A stretch of DNA of 10,676 nt from an uncultured Coprococcus sp. (GTDB lineage Bacteria; Bacillota; Clostridia; Lachnospirales; Lachnospiraceae). Location: contig USSH01000059.1 of assembly GCA_900557435.1 (NCBI GenBank), forward strand, positions 1 to 10,676, written 5' to 3'. Below are positions 1 to 6,456 of this stretch, one piece after another; within the stretch, counting starts at the first letter, position 1; every line of letters begins with the position of its first letter. The notes under the pieces were generated by a model. The model saw only the letters and a list, made by a program, of their open reading frames with translations. It made no database searches and was not told the DNA's origin. The translations under genes and the position numbers were made by a program.

Positions 1-1242
1 GATATTTTATCAGGTCTTAGTGATAAAGAAGAAATTAAAGAAGAGAACTTTATTTATAAGAACCGTTTATTCGATGCAAAACTTGAATATACTAAAAATA
101 TGCAAGAGGCAAAAGACCGCAAACATGATGCGTTCACATTTGAATATCACTTAATCGATTTATTGAAAATGTCTAACTTCTCATTTGCAGAAAAACAAGC
201 TCAAAAAATCGAGAACTACAAATATTCATTTAATACACGTGATTTCTTATTGAAAAACGGTTTATATATTGCGATTATTTTTGTATTCATTTTCTTATGT
301 ATCATTACACCAATTAAAAAGAATGGATTACAACTTCTTACTGTCAACAACATCTTGAGTATTATGCAACAAGCATCACCAAGAATGTTCTTAGCATTAG
401 GTGTAGCCGGATTAATCATGTTAGCTGGTACCGACTTGTCTGTTGGACGTATGGTTGGTATGGGTATGACAGCCGCTACAATTATTATGCACAATGGACC
501 TAACACGGGTTCAGTATTCGGACATGTATTTGATTTCTCAACTATGCCAGTTGGAGGAAGAATTCTTTTAGCATTAGTTGTTTGTGTTGTGTTATGTACA
601 ATGTTTACAACAATTGCTGGTTTCTTTGCAGCTAGATTTAAGATGCACCCATTCATTTCAACAATGGCTAACATGCTGATAATCTTCGGACTTGTAACAT
701 ATGCGACAAAGGGTGTTTCATTTGGTGCTATTGATTCAGCAATACCAAATATGTTCATCCCAACAATAGGAAGCTTCCCAACTATTATCATTTGGGCAGT
801 AGTTGCTGTAGTAGTAGTATGGTTCATCTGGAACAAGACTACATTTGGTAAGAATCTGTACGCTGTAGGTGGAAACCCAGAGGCAGCAGCAGTTTCAGGT
901 ATATCAGTATTTAAGGTAACACTTGGCGCATTCATCCTTGCCGGTATCCTTTACGGATTCGGATCATGGCTTGAGTGTAACAGAATGGTTGGTTCAGGTA
1001 GTGCAGCTTATGGACAGGGCTGGGATATGGACGCCATAGCAGCCTGCGTTGTTGGTGGTGTTTCATTCACAGGTGGTATCGGTAAGATCTCTGGTGTTGT
1101 AACTGGTGTTCTTATCTTCACATCACTTACCTACTCACTTACCATTCTTGGTATTGATACAAACCTTCAGTTCATATTCGAAGGTATCATCATCCTTGCC
1201 GCTGTAACTCTTGACTGTCTCAAGTATGTACAGAAGAAGTAA
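1..1242 (+). CDS. mglC: Galactose/methyl-galactoside ABC transporter permease MglC (5' end outside window)
   Basis: Integral membrane permease of the Mgl importer, which brings galactose, glucose and methyl-galactosides into the cell with MglB and the ATPase MglA. The frame is open from base 1, so the start lies upstream; the ATG at 100 is internal. Stretches that match E. coli MglC from memory are LGVAGLIMLAGTDLSVGR (about 402-455), the WNKTTFGKNLYAVGGNPEAA loop (about 823-885), DAIAACVVGGVSFTGG (about 1030-1077) and the C-terminal LDCLKY plus lysines. About eight hydrophobic segments are visible. Ahead of the first one are at least 80 charged residues, rich in Glu, Lys and Gln, which E. coli MglC (336 aa) lacks. 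Codon use changes sharply between about 600 and 675: Leu TTA/TTG, Lys AAA and Gln CAA before, CTT/CTG, AAG and CAG after. The preceding genes are presumably mglB and mglA, not visible here. Confidence 0.95.
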   Translation, partial: DILSGLSDKEEIKEENFIYKNRLFDAKLEYTKNMQEAKDRKHDAFTFEYHLIDLLKMSNFSFAEKQAQKIENYKYSFNTRDFLLKNGLYIAIIFVFIFLCIITPIKKNGLQLLTVNNILSIMQQASPRMFLALGVAGLIMLAGTDLSVGRMVGMGMTAATIIMHNGPNTGSVFGHVFDFSTMPVGGRILLALVVCVVLCTMFTTIAGFFAARFKMHPFISTMANMLIIFGLVTYATKGVSFGAIDSAIPNMFIPTIGSFPTIIIWAVVAVVVVWFIWNKTTFGKNLYAVGGNPEAAAVSGISVFKVTLGAFILAGILYGFGSWLECNRMVGSGSAAYGQGWDMDAIAACVVGGVSFTGGIGKISGVVTGVLIFTSLTYSLTILGIDTNLQFIFEGIIILAAVTLDCLKYVQKK

Positions 1243-1276
1243 GGAATAACAAATTTAACTCTCACAAAACCTTTAT

Positions 1277-1324
1277 AAAAAAAGCCGCTCGGATCTTCTA
1301 CAGGATGGATTGAGCGGCTTTTTT
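1277..1324 (+). terminator. Rho-independent terminator of the mgl operon
   Basis: GCCGCTC (1284-1290) pairs with GAGCGGC (1312-1318) around a 21-nt loop. The stem is flanked by seven A (1277-1283) and six T (1319-1324), which extend the pairing and supply the U-tract. The symmetry means it could also stop transcription from the right. It begins 34 nt after the mglC stop, so it separates the transporter operon from the sensor operon. Confidence 0.9.
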
Positions 1325-1327
1325 CAT

Positions 1328-1418
1328 AAGGAGGGACCCGCATAAGCGGGAGGATTCCTTGTGAAGTGCACGAAGTGCACGCATGACGCAAGGCATGTGG
1401 ATTGACGGACGCATGCAC
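1328..1418. repeat. GC-rich structured block with hairpins and a 9-bp tandem duplication
   Basis: CCCGC (1337-1341) and GCGGG (1346-1350) form a perfect hairpin with an ATAA loop; AAGGA (1328-1332) and TCCTT (1356-1360) extend it across an internal loop. GAAGTGCAC is then repeated head-to-tail (1363-1371 and 1372-1380), followed by several overlapping GTGCAC and GCATG(C) palindromes up to 1418. The block is much richer in GC than its flanks. It looks like a dispersed intergenic repeat or a structured RNA; I do not recognise a named family. Confidence 0.45.
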
Positions 1419-1523
1419 GGAAGGCTGGGCTGTGGAGATATTTATATATTGTGAATTTTTAGACGAGTGTTCCACTTCCTTCGCTCTATTTTCCTGTAAG
1501 GGTTATATGTGGGGGGAAAAGCT

Positions 1524-1626
1524 ACAATTTTATCCTTAATAAGGGATAAATACATGTTTTTGGAGAAAATTTCGTAAAATTATCCTGGAAGTAGGAATCT
1601 GGGCTGTTTTAGGAAAATTTTATCCT
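1524..1626. promoter_or_regulatory. Three similar A/T-TATCCT boxes, possible regulator sites
   Basis: TATCCT occurs at 1531, 1581 and 1621, each time preceded by an A/T-rich lead (acaattt, gtaaaat, aaaattt). The spacings of 50 and 40 bp are close to whole helical turns. The first box is half of an imperfect palindrome, TTATCC (1530-1535) with GGATAA (1544-1549). AraC-type regulators often bind repeated half-sites, so these could be targets of the regulator encoded downstream. That role is inference; the motif spacing is what the sequence shows. Confidence 0.3.
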
Positions 1627-1670
1627 ACAGCGGCTATTTTGTTGGAGATAGGGAAAATATTCCAGATTAC

Positions 1671-1810
1671 GAGCTGGCAAGACGGTCAGTCGGAAATAAG
1701 CAGGATCCTCAGCCGGGAACAAGCTGGATCTATAACCGGGAATAAGCTGGATTCTCAGCTGTAAACAAGCTGGATCCTCAGCTGGAAACAGGCAAGGTTT
1801 CGAGCCACGG
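1671..1810. repeat. 23-bp tandem repeat (minisatellite), five in-register units plus a diverged one
   Basis: Units begin at 1696, 1719, 1742, 1765 and 1788, exactly 23 bp apart. The common core is A(T/C)AAGCTGGATCCTCAGC followed by TGGAA or a variant. The last unit (1788-1810) is strongly diverged, and a further degenerate 27-bp relative lies at 1671-1695. In units 3 and 4, AGCTG and CAGCT can pair into a small hairpin, and GGATCC in units 1 and 4 is itself palindromic. The period is not a multiple of three and no reading frame spans the array, so it is noncoding. Confidence 0.85.
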
Positions 1811-1890
1811 GCAGGTGAGAAATTTCCCTAACGGTATAGATGAAGAAATAATGAAAAAATAATAAAAGTACAGATATTCTTTGCGGTATT

Positions 1891-1899
1891 TGATATAAT
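1891..1899 (+). promoter_or_regulatory. Extended -10 promoter of the sensor operon
   Basis: TGATATAAT is a TG-N-TATAAT extended -10 element (perfect -10 at 1894-1899), about 60 nt before the regulator start codon. At 16-18 bp upstream there is no good -35 match (the sequence around 1871-1877 is cagatat), which fits a promoter relying on the extended -10 or on an activator. Transcription would start near 1906. Confidence 0.5.
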
Positions 1900-1943
1900 T
1901 ACACTGCTGGAAAAGACCGGTGAACCGGGTGGCATTTGATGAT

Positions 1944-1950
1944 AGAAAGG
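1944..1950 (+). promoter_or_regulatory. Ribosome binding site fixing the regulator start at 1960
   Basis: AGAAAGG ends 9 nt before the ATG at 1960. In-frame starts further upstream (TTG 1936, ATG 1939) would place this site inside the coding sequence and add eight residues ahead of the conserved receiver-domain beginning, so 1960 is preferred. Confidence 0.75.
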
Positions 1951-1959
1951 ATTCTTACT

Positions 1960-3567
1960 ATGGATAAATACAAGGTTGTCCTTGTCGATGACGAGGAAGA
2001 TGTTATAGATGTTATAGAGAGAAAGATCCATTGGGATATGCTCGGATTTGATGTTGTGGGCAGTGCCAACAACGGTGTTAAGGCTCTTGAACTGGTGGAG
2101 AAATTGCAGCCGGATGTGGTCATAACGGACATCAAGATGCCGTATATGGACGGTCTTGAGCTGTCCAGGCGGCTCAACAATGATTATCAGAATATACACA
2201 TCATCATATTCACAGGATTTGATGAGTTTGAGTATGCCAAGGAGGCAGTGCACCTTGAGATAGAGGAGTACATGCTCAAGCCTATAAATGCCTTAGAACT
2301 CTCAGACTGCCTGAAGAGGGTCAAGAACTCTCTGGACAAGGAGAGGGAGGAGAAGCTGAATGTAGAAAAGCTTGCAAATTATTTCAATGCATCTCTGCCT
2401 GTTCTTCAGACAAATCTGTTTGTATCCCTGATAGAGGGCAGAGTGAGCGAGTCGGATTATGAGAAATTCCTTGCAGCATACCAGATAGATATGAAGGGAC
2501 CATTTTATTGCTGCGCGGTTTTTCATACATCGGAGCATCACGTTCCAGATGGAATGAACCCACTTCTGTTGTCAATGTCGGTGGAACAGCAGATCAAGGA
2601 CAGAATTGCTGATACATGGACATGCAAGGTATTTACATATCTGGGCAACACAGTGCTCATCATCGAGATAGCCTCAGAGGATGCCATGGCGGAGCTGACG
2701 GATGCCTGTGACAGATTCTGCAGATGGGCTTACCGAGTCATGGGCGCCGTGGTTACTGCCGGGATTGGCAGAGTGTGCGACAGTCTTCTGAATATCAACA
2801 ATTCGTATGAGGGTGCCAGGGAAGCTGTATCATACAGGGTTTTATACGGAACCCAGAGGGCTATAAACATTGCTGAGATCGCACCGAAGGAGCAGAAGGC
2901 AGCAGTACAGTATGAAGATGCAAATATGCATGAGCTTATCAAGTCAATATATCTTGGCAAAAGAGATGCCATTGAGGGCGCAGTGCATGATGAGATAGAG
3001 AAGCTGCACAGATCTGCACAGACCATGAACAGGTACAAGCTGACGCTCATGGAGATGGTAGGAACATTCTACAGATTTTGCGCAAATAATTTTATAGATT
3101 TTGATAATTTTTCAGGTGGGATCAGCAACCCATACGAGAAGGTTCCTGAGATGGATGAAGCTACCCTCACAGCATGGCTCATAGACACATCGATGGCGAT
3201 CGGCGAGGAATTGAAAAATGCCAGAAATAACACATCCAGAAGAATGGTAACGGATGCCCAGAATATGGTGGTTGACAGGTATATGGAGCCAGACTTGTCG
3301 CTGGACACGGTGTGCTCAGAGCTTGGTGTGTCCAATTCATATTTTTCATCGGTGTTCAAGAAGGAGACAGGCAAGTCATTTATCTCGTATCTGACGGATT
3401 ACAGGATGGATCACGCAGCCAATCTCATACTTGAGACAAATGAGAAAAGCTATAAGATAGCAGAGCAGGTTGGATATCAGGATGCAAATTATTTCAGCTA
3501 CGTGTTCAAGAAGAGATTTGGAATGTCGCCATCAAAGTACAGAACTGAACATACGGGGAATAAGTAG
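1960..3567 (+). CDS. YesN-type response regulator, AraC-family DNA-binding output
   Basis: Cytoplasmic response regulator of a two-component system, 535 aa from the ATG at 1960. The receiver domain (about 3-120) has the acidic pair D10/D11, the phospho-acceptor D57 in TDIKMP, T85 and K107 in the LKP motif. The central part (about 130-400) contains the GIGRVCDS...SYEGAREAVSYR signature seen in the degenerate GGDEF-like linkers of YesN proteins. The C-terminal two-HTH AraC domain spans about 427-530, with LSLDTVCSELGVSNSYFSSV and the later IAEQVGYQDANYFSYVFKK. Length and layout are typical of YesN. The histidine kinase starts 32 nt downstream and two binding proteins follow, so it most likely responds to an extracellular sugar and activates transport or catabolic genes. 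The target genes are not shown; mgl is the nearest candidate. Confidence 0.93.
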   Translation: MDKYKVVLVDDEEDVIDVIERKIHWDMLGFDVVGSANNGVKALELVEKLQPDVVITDIKMPYMDGLELSRRLNNDYQNIHIIIFTGFDEFEYAKEAVHLEIEEYMLKPINALELSDCLKRVKNSLDKEREEKLNVEKLANYFNASLPVLQTNLFVSLIEGRVSESDYEKFLAAYQIDMKGPFYCCAVFHTSEHHVPDGMNPLLLSMSVEQQIKDRIADTWTCKVFTYLGNTVLIIEIASEDAMAELTDACDRFCRWAYRVMGAVVTAGIGRVCDSLLNINNSYEGAREAVSYRVLYGTQRAINIAEIAPKEQKAAVQYEDANMHELIKSIYLGKRDAIEGAVHDEIEKLHRSAQTMNRYKLTLMEMVGTFYRFCANNFIDFDNFSGGISNPYEKVPEMDEATLTAWLIDTSMAIGEELKNARNNTSRRMVTDAQNMVVDRYMEPDLSLDTVCSELGVSNSYFSSVFKKETGKSFISYLTDYRMDHAANLILETNEKSYKIAEQVGYQDANYFSYVFKKRFGMSPSKYRTEHTGNK

Positions 3568-3583
3568 AGCAGAGAAAGTATAA

Positions 3584-3589
3584 GGGGAG
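3584..3589 (+). promoter_or_regulatory. Ribosome binding site supporting a TTG start for the kinase
   Basis: GGGGAG lies 10 nt before TTG 3600. The nearest in-frame ATG (3729) is at residue 44, inside the first membrane helix, and would remove the basic cytoplasmic N-terminus, so the TTG start is the better choice. Confidence 0.6.
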
Positions 3590-3599
3590 TAGAATTGTT

Positions 3600-5507
3600 T
3601 TGAAGATCAGAGAGAAAAAGAAGGGTACTCAGGGCAAAAAGCAGAAAAACAAATATTCTCTGCGCGCGAGGCTGCGAGGCTGGTTTCATCATGGCAGATT
3701 TATAGGATTTGACATACAGTCAATAATCATGGCAGTCCTTACTGGGTTGACGATTACAACAACTGTGGTTATGGGACTTCTTATTTACAATAGATTCAAG
3801 CTTGCGATAAAGCAGACGGCAGTGTCAAATGCAGAAATCATGATAGAGAGTACTGTGGATAAAGTGGATACAGACCTGGTAGGCATCAGACAGATATCTA
3901 ATGGAGTGAATTATAATATCATCCAGGAATATGATATCTCCAGTCAGGAGTTCAGCAGACAGTTCAGCCTTTTATATGAGGTGAATGCTGACAAAGTACA
4001 GAGTATGGCGTTGTACGACAATTCCGGGAAACTTGTTGCTGCGGAGCCGGTTGCAGTGCAGAAGGATAAGGTTAATGTTGAGGAACAGGAATGGTACAAG
4101 AATGCATCTGAAGATATAGAGAATATGCACTTTTCTACACCGCATATACAGGATCTGTTTCAAGATGGCGCCAACAGGTACTATTGGGTCATATCCCTCA
4201 GCCGCTCCGTTGATATCAATGATGGGGATAAGCCGGTAAACGGTGTGCTGCTGGTAGATATGAAGTACTCCGTGATCGAGGAGACTCTTTCAAGGATCAA
4301 TGATTCTTCGAGTGAGACTTATTATTATCTGTGCAACCGTGACGGAGAGATCATATACCATCCGCGAAGAGCAGAGATAGACCGAGGCTTTTTCACAGAG
4401 GAAAGTACAGAGGCAGCGGGATATGATGACGGTACATATGAGATCAAGATGCCGAGAGGCAAAGAAAATGTTGTTGTCAGCAGCATAGCTTACACTGGAT
4501 GGAAGATCATAGGAGTTGTCCCGGAAAGTGTTCAGACTGTCAGCATCAATCAGTACAGATATTACATCATAACTACAGTTGTGATATTGCTTATGATGCT
4601 CTTGTGGGTGAATAGGATCATAACAAAGAAAATCTCAAAGCCTATACTTAAGCTGAATGAATCAGTAAAGTCATATGAGACAGGCGGAACCACGGATATA
4701 TATATTGGAGGATCCTCCGAGATAAGGCATCTGGGATATTCGGTCAAAAAATCCTATGAGCAGATAGAGATTCTGATGCAGGAGATAATCAGACAGCAGA
4801 ATGAGCGGAGAAAGAGTGAGATGGATGCGCTCCAGAGTCAGATCAATCCGCATTTCCTGTATAATACACTGGAGTCCATAACATGGATGGTGGAGGCAAA
4901 CAGAAATACAGATGCAGTATTTATGATATCTGAGCTTGCAAAGCTGCTGAGGATAAGTCTGTCAAAGGGCAGAACTGTCATAAGGATAGCGGACGAGATC
5001 CAGCACAGCACGAGTTACATGAACATACAGAAAGTAAGGTATAAAGAAAGATTTGCTACAGAATTTATCATAGACGAAGAGATAAATGACTATTGTACAG
5101 TTAAGCTTATCGTGCAGCCAATCCTGGAAAATGCAATATACTACGGTGTGGGCAACATGGATGAGGACGATGGTGGCAAGATAACTGTCCGCGGCGAGAA
5201 GAAGGGCGATGACATATACATTTCAGTTGAGGATAATGGTATGGGTATGTCGGAGGAGGTAGCCCGGAACATCCTTGTGGACAACAATAAGGTGCCAAAG
5301 CATGGCTCAGGAGTGGGTGTTATCAATGTTCACTCTAGGATAAAGCTGATGTTTGGCAGTGAGTATGGATTAAAGGTTTACAGTGAGCCGGACGAGGGAA
5401 CAAAGGTTGTCATTCACATTCCAGCCATTCCTTATACGGAGGAGAACAGAGAGAGACTTGAGAGGCAGGATTTTGGAAGGGGGATGGTGACAGATGAAGA
5501 AGAGTAA
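3600..5507 (+). CDS. Membrane sensor histidine kinase, YesM/LytS class with dCache-type sensor domain
   Basis: Partner kinase of the response regulator just upstream, 635 aa from a TTG codon. In order: a very basic cytoplasmic N-terminus (1-40), a membrane helix at about 42-62, an extracytoplasmic domain at about 66-318 that looks like a double Cache domain (ALYDNSGKLVA, WYKNA, a VLLVDMKYS strand, and YYLCNRDGEIIYHPR in the second half), a second helix at about 321-341, and a HAMP linker to about 395. The His_kinase (PF06580-type) motif INPHFLYNTLE has the phospho-acceptor at H418. The ATPase domain shows QPILENAIYYG (N box), DNGMGM (G1) and HGSGVGVINVHSR (G2). The gene overlaps the next one by 14 nt, tying the kinase to a binding protein. 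The ligand may be sensed by the Cache domain directly or through the downstream binding proteins. Confidence 0.92.
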   Translation: MKIREKKKGTQGKKQKNKYSLRARLRGWFHHGRFIGFDIQSIIMAVLTGLTITTTVVMGLLIYNRFKLAIKQTAVSNAEIMIESTVDKVDTDLVGIRQISNGVNYNIIQEYDISSQEFSRQFSLLYEVNADKVQSMALYDNSGKLVAAEPVAVQKDKVNVEEQEWYKNASEDIENMHFSTPHIQDLFQDGANRYYWVISLSRSVDINDGDKPVNGVLLVDMKYSVIEETLSRINDSSSETYYYLCNRDGEIIYHPRRAEIDRGFFTEESTEAAGYDDGTYEIKMPRGKENVVVSSIAYTGWKIIGVVPESVQTVSINQYRYYIITTVVILLMMLLWVNRIITKKISKPILKLNESVKSYETGGTTDIYIGGSSEIRHLGYSVKKSYEQIEILMQEIIRQQNERRKSEMDALQSQINPHFLYNTLESITWMVEANRNTDAVFMISELAKLLRISLSKGRTVIRIADEIQHSTSYMNIQKVRYKERFATEFIIDEEINDYCTVKLIVQPILENAIYYGVGNMDEDDGGKITVRGEKKGDDIYISVEDNGMGMSEEVARNILVDNNKVPKHGSGVGVINVHSRIKLMFGSEYGLKVYSEPDEGTKVVIHIPAIPYTEENRERLERQDFGRGMVTDEEE

Positions 5508-6456
5508 GATAACCTTTCTGATCGCGGAGCTGTTTCTGGTGGTTATAGCCGGATTCTTTATACACCAGATATTCCGGGAAAATGTGCCTCAGAAAAGAGT
5601 AGCGGTCATACTTTCAAATTCCGGTGATAAGAGGTGGGATGGACTTATAAACGGACTTAAACAATCAGCAAATGTCAATGATGTCCATCTTATCATATGC
5701 AACACCGATGATATCGAGTCGGCTCAGGATGAGAAGGAACTCATAGATGAGCAGCTTGAAAATAATGTAGATGCATTCATAATTTGTCCGGCACCGGGCG
5801 AGGATACATCGGGTATGCTGAGGCAGCTTGACGATGTGCCATTTGTACTTATAACCCAGGATGCATACAGTGAAGATGGCGCTTCGGGATTTGTCACGAT
5901 AAAACCTGACAACTACAAGATAGGGTATACCCTTGGAGAACAGATCAAGGCAAATGATGCAGACGGACTCAGTGGCAAAAGCATAGGTATTATAACTGGA
6001 TATTCCCAGACAGAGGGAAGTGTGAGCGGAAAAGCAGGACTTATGGATGCGATAGAAGGAACCGGATGCGAGGTGAGCTGGGTGTACAGCCGCTGTGGCA
6101 ATCAGAACATATGTGGCATTGTGGATATTCTGGGAAAGGTGGACTACATGGTTGTGATGGACACATATGCGATCGATGAGATAGGAGAGAATGCGGATAA
6201 TGGTATGTACAATGGCGCCCAGATATATGGAATGGGGACCAGCGTAAAATCTGTGGCGCTGCTTGATGCGGGCAAGATAAAGTGCCTTGTTATTCCTGAT
6301 GGCTACGGCGTTGGCTATGCCAGTGTGGCTGAGATAGCAAAAGGTCTGAACAGCAGGTTGTATACGATGAAGAGTCGGGAGGAGGACATAAAGATAATAT
6401 ACAGTGACGATTTGTTCTCCGATGATGTAGAGAGGTTTTTATATTCATATGAGTAG
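5494..6456 (+). CDS. Membrane-anchored periplasmic-binding-like sugar sensor protein
   Basis: A 320-aa protein of the type I periplasmic binding fold (Peripla_BP_4 / LacI-type sensor fold). After MKKSK it has one hydrophobic helix (about 7-27) with no lipobox cysteine and no clear cleavage site, so it is probably held in the membrane as a signal anchor with the binding domain outside. Features typical of the fold are KRVAVILSNSGDKRWDGLINGLKQ-like strand 1 and helix 1, the DAFIICPA strand, GKSIGIITGYSQTEG at the second lobe, and the late IYGMGTSVKSVALLDAGKI segment. The MglB sugar contacts are not recognisable, so its ligand is unknown. The start overlaps the kinase gene by 14 nt and is preceded by GGAAGGGGG (5475-5483); the stop overlaps the next gene by 8 nt. 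This suggests translational coupling and a role as a kinase co-sensor rather than a transporter subunit, since no permease or ATPase lies nearby on this side. Confidence 0.8.
   Translation: MKKSKITFLIAELFLVVIAGFFIHQIFRENVPQKRVAVILSNSGDKRWDGLINGLKQSANVNDVHLIICNTDDIESAQDEKELIDEQLENNVDAFIICPAPGEDTSGMLRQLDDVPFVLITQDAYSEDGASGFVTIKPDNYKIGYTLGEQIKANDADGLSGKSIGIITGYSQTEGSVSGKAGLMDAIEGTGCEVSWVYSRCGNQNICGIVDILGKVDYMVVMDTYAIDEIGENADNGMYNGAQIYGMGTSVKSVALLDAGKIKCLVIPDGYGVGYASVAEIAKGLNSRLYTMKSREEDIKIIYSDDLFSDDVERFLYSYE

Larger units (their letters stand above)
1243..1935. other. Long intergenic region with no credible gene
   Basis: About 700 bp between mglC and the response regulator. No plus-strand frame carries a protein-like sequence with a ribosome binding site, and the antisense frames are low-complexity shadows. 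The region contains the mglC terminator, a GC-rich structured block (1328-1418), three TATCCT boxes (1524-1626), a 23-bp tandem repeat (1671-1810) and an extended -10 promoter (1891-1899), each listed separately. Its size and repeat content suggest a regulatory region for the sensor operon, or a site where mobile or repetitive DNA has accumulated. Confidence 0.7.

Noticed and set aside
216..935. 239-aa open frame on the minus strand inside mglC
   Set aside because: It is antisense to a permease with clear homology. Its composition is what hydrophobic codons give in reverse, and it has no ribosome binding site or domain.
1167..1475. 102-aa minus-strand frame across the mglC end and terminator
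   Set aside because: It runs through the terminator hairpin and the GC-rich repeat block, with low-complexity Ser/His/Pro content. It is better explained as noncoding.
1671..1810. Tandem array considered as a CRISPR
   Set aside because: Units abut directly with no unique spacers, the period is 23 bp, and no cas genes are near.
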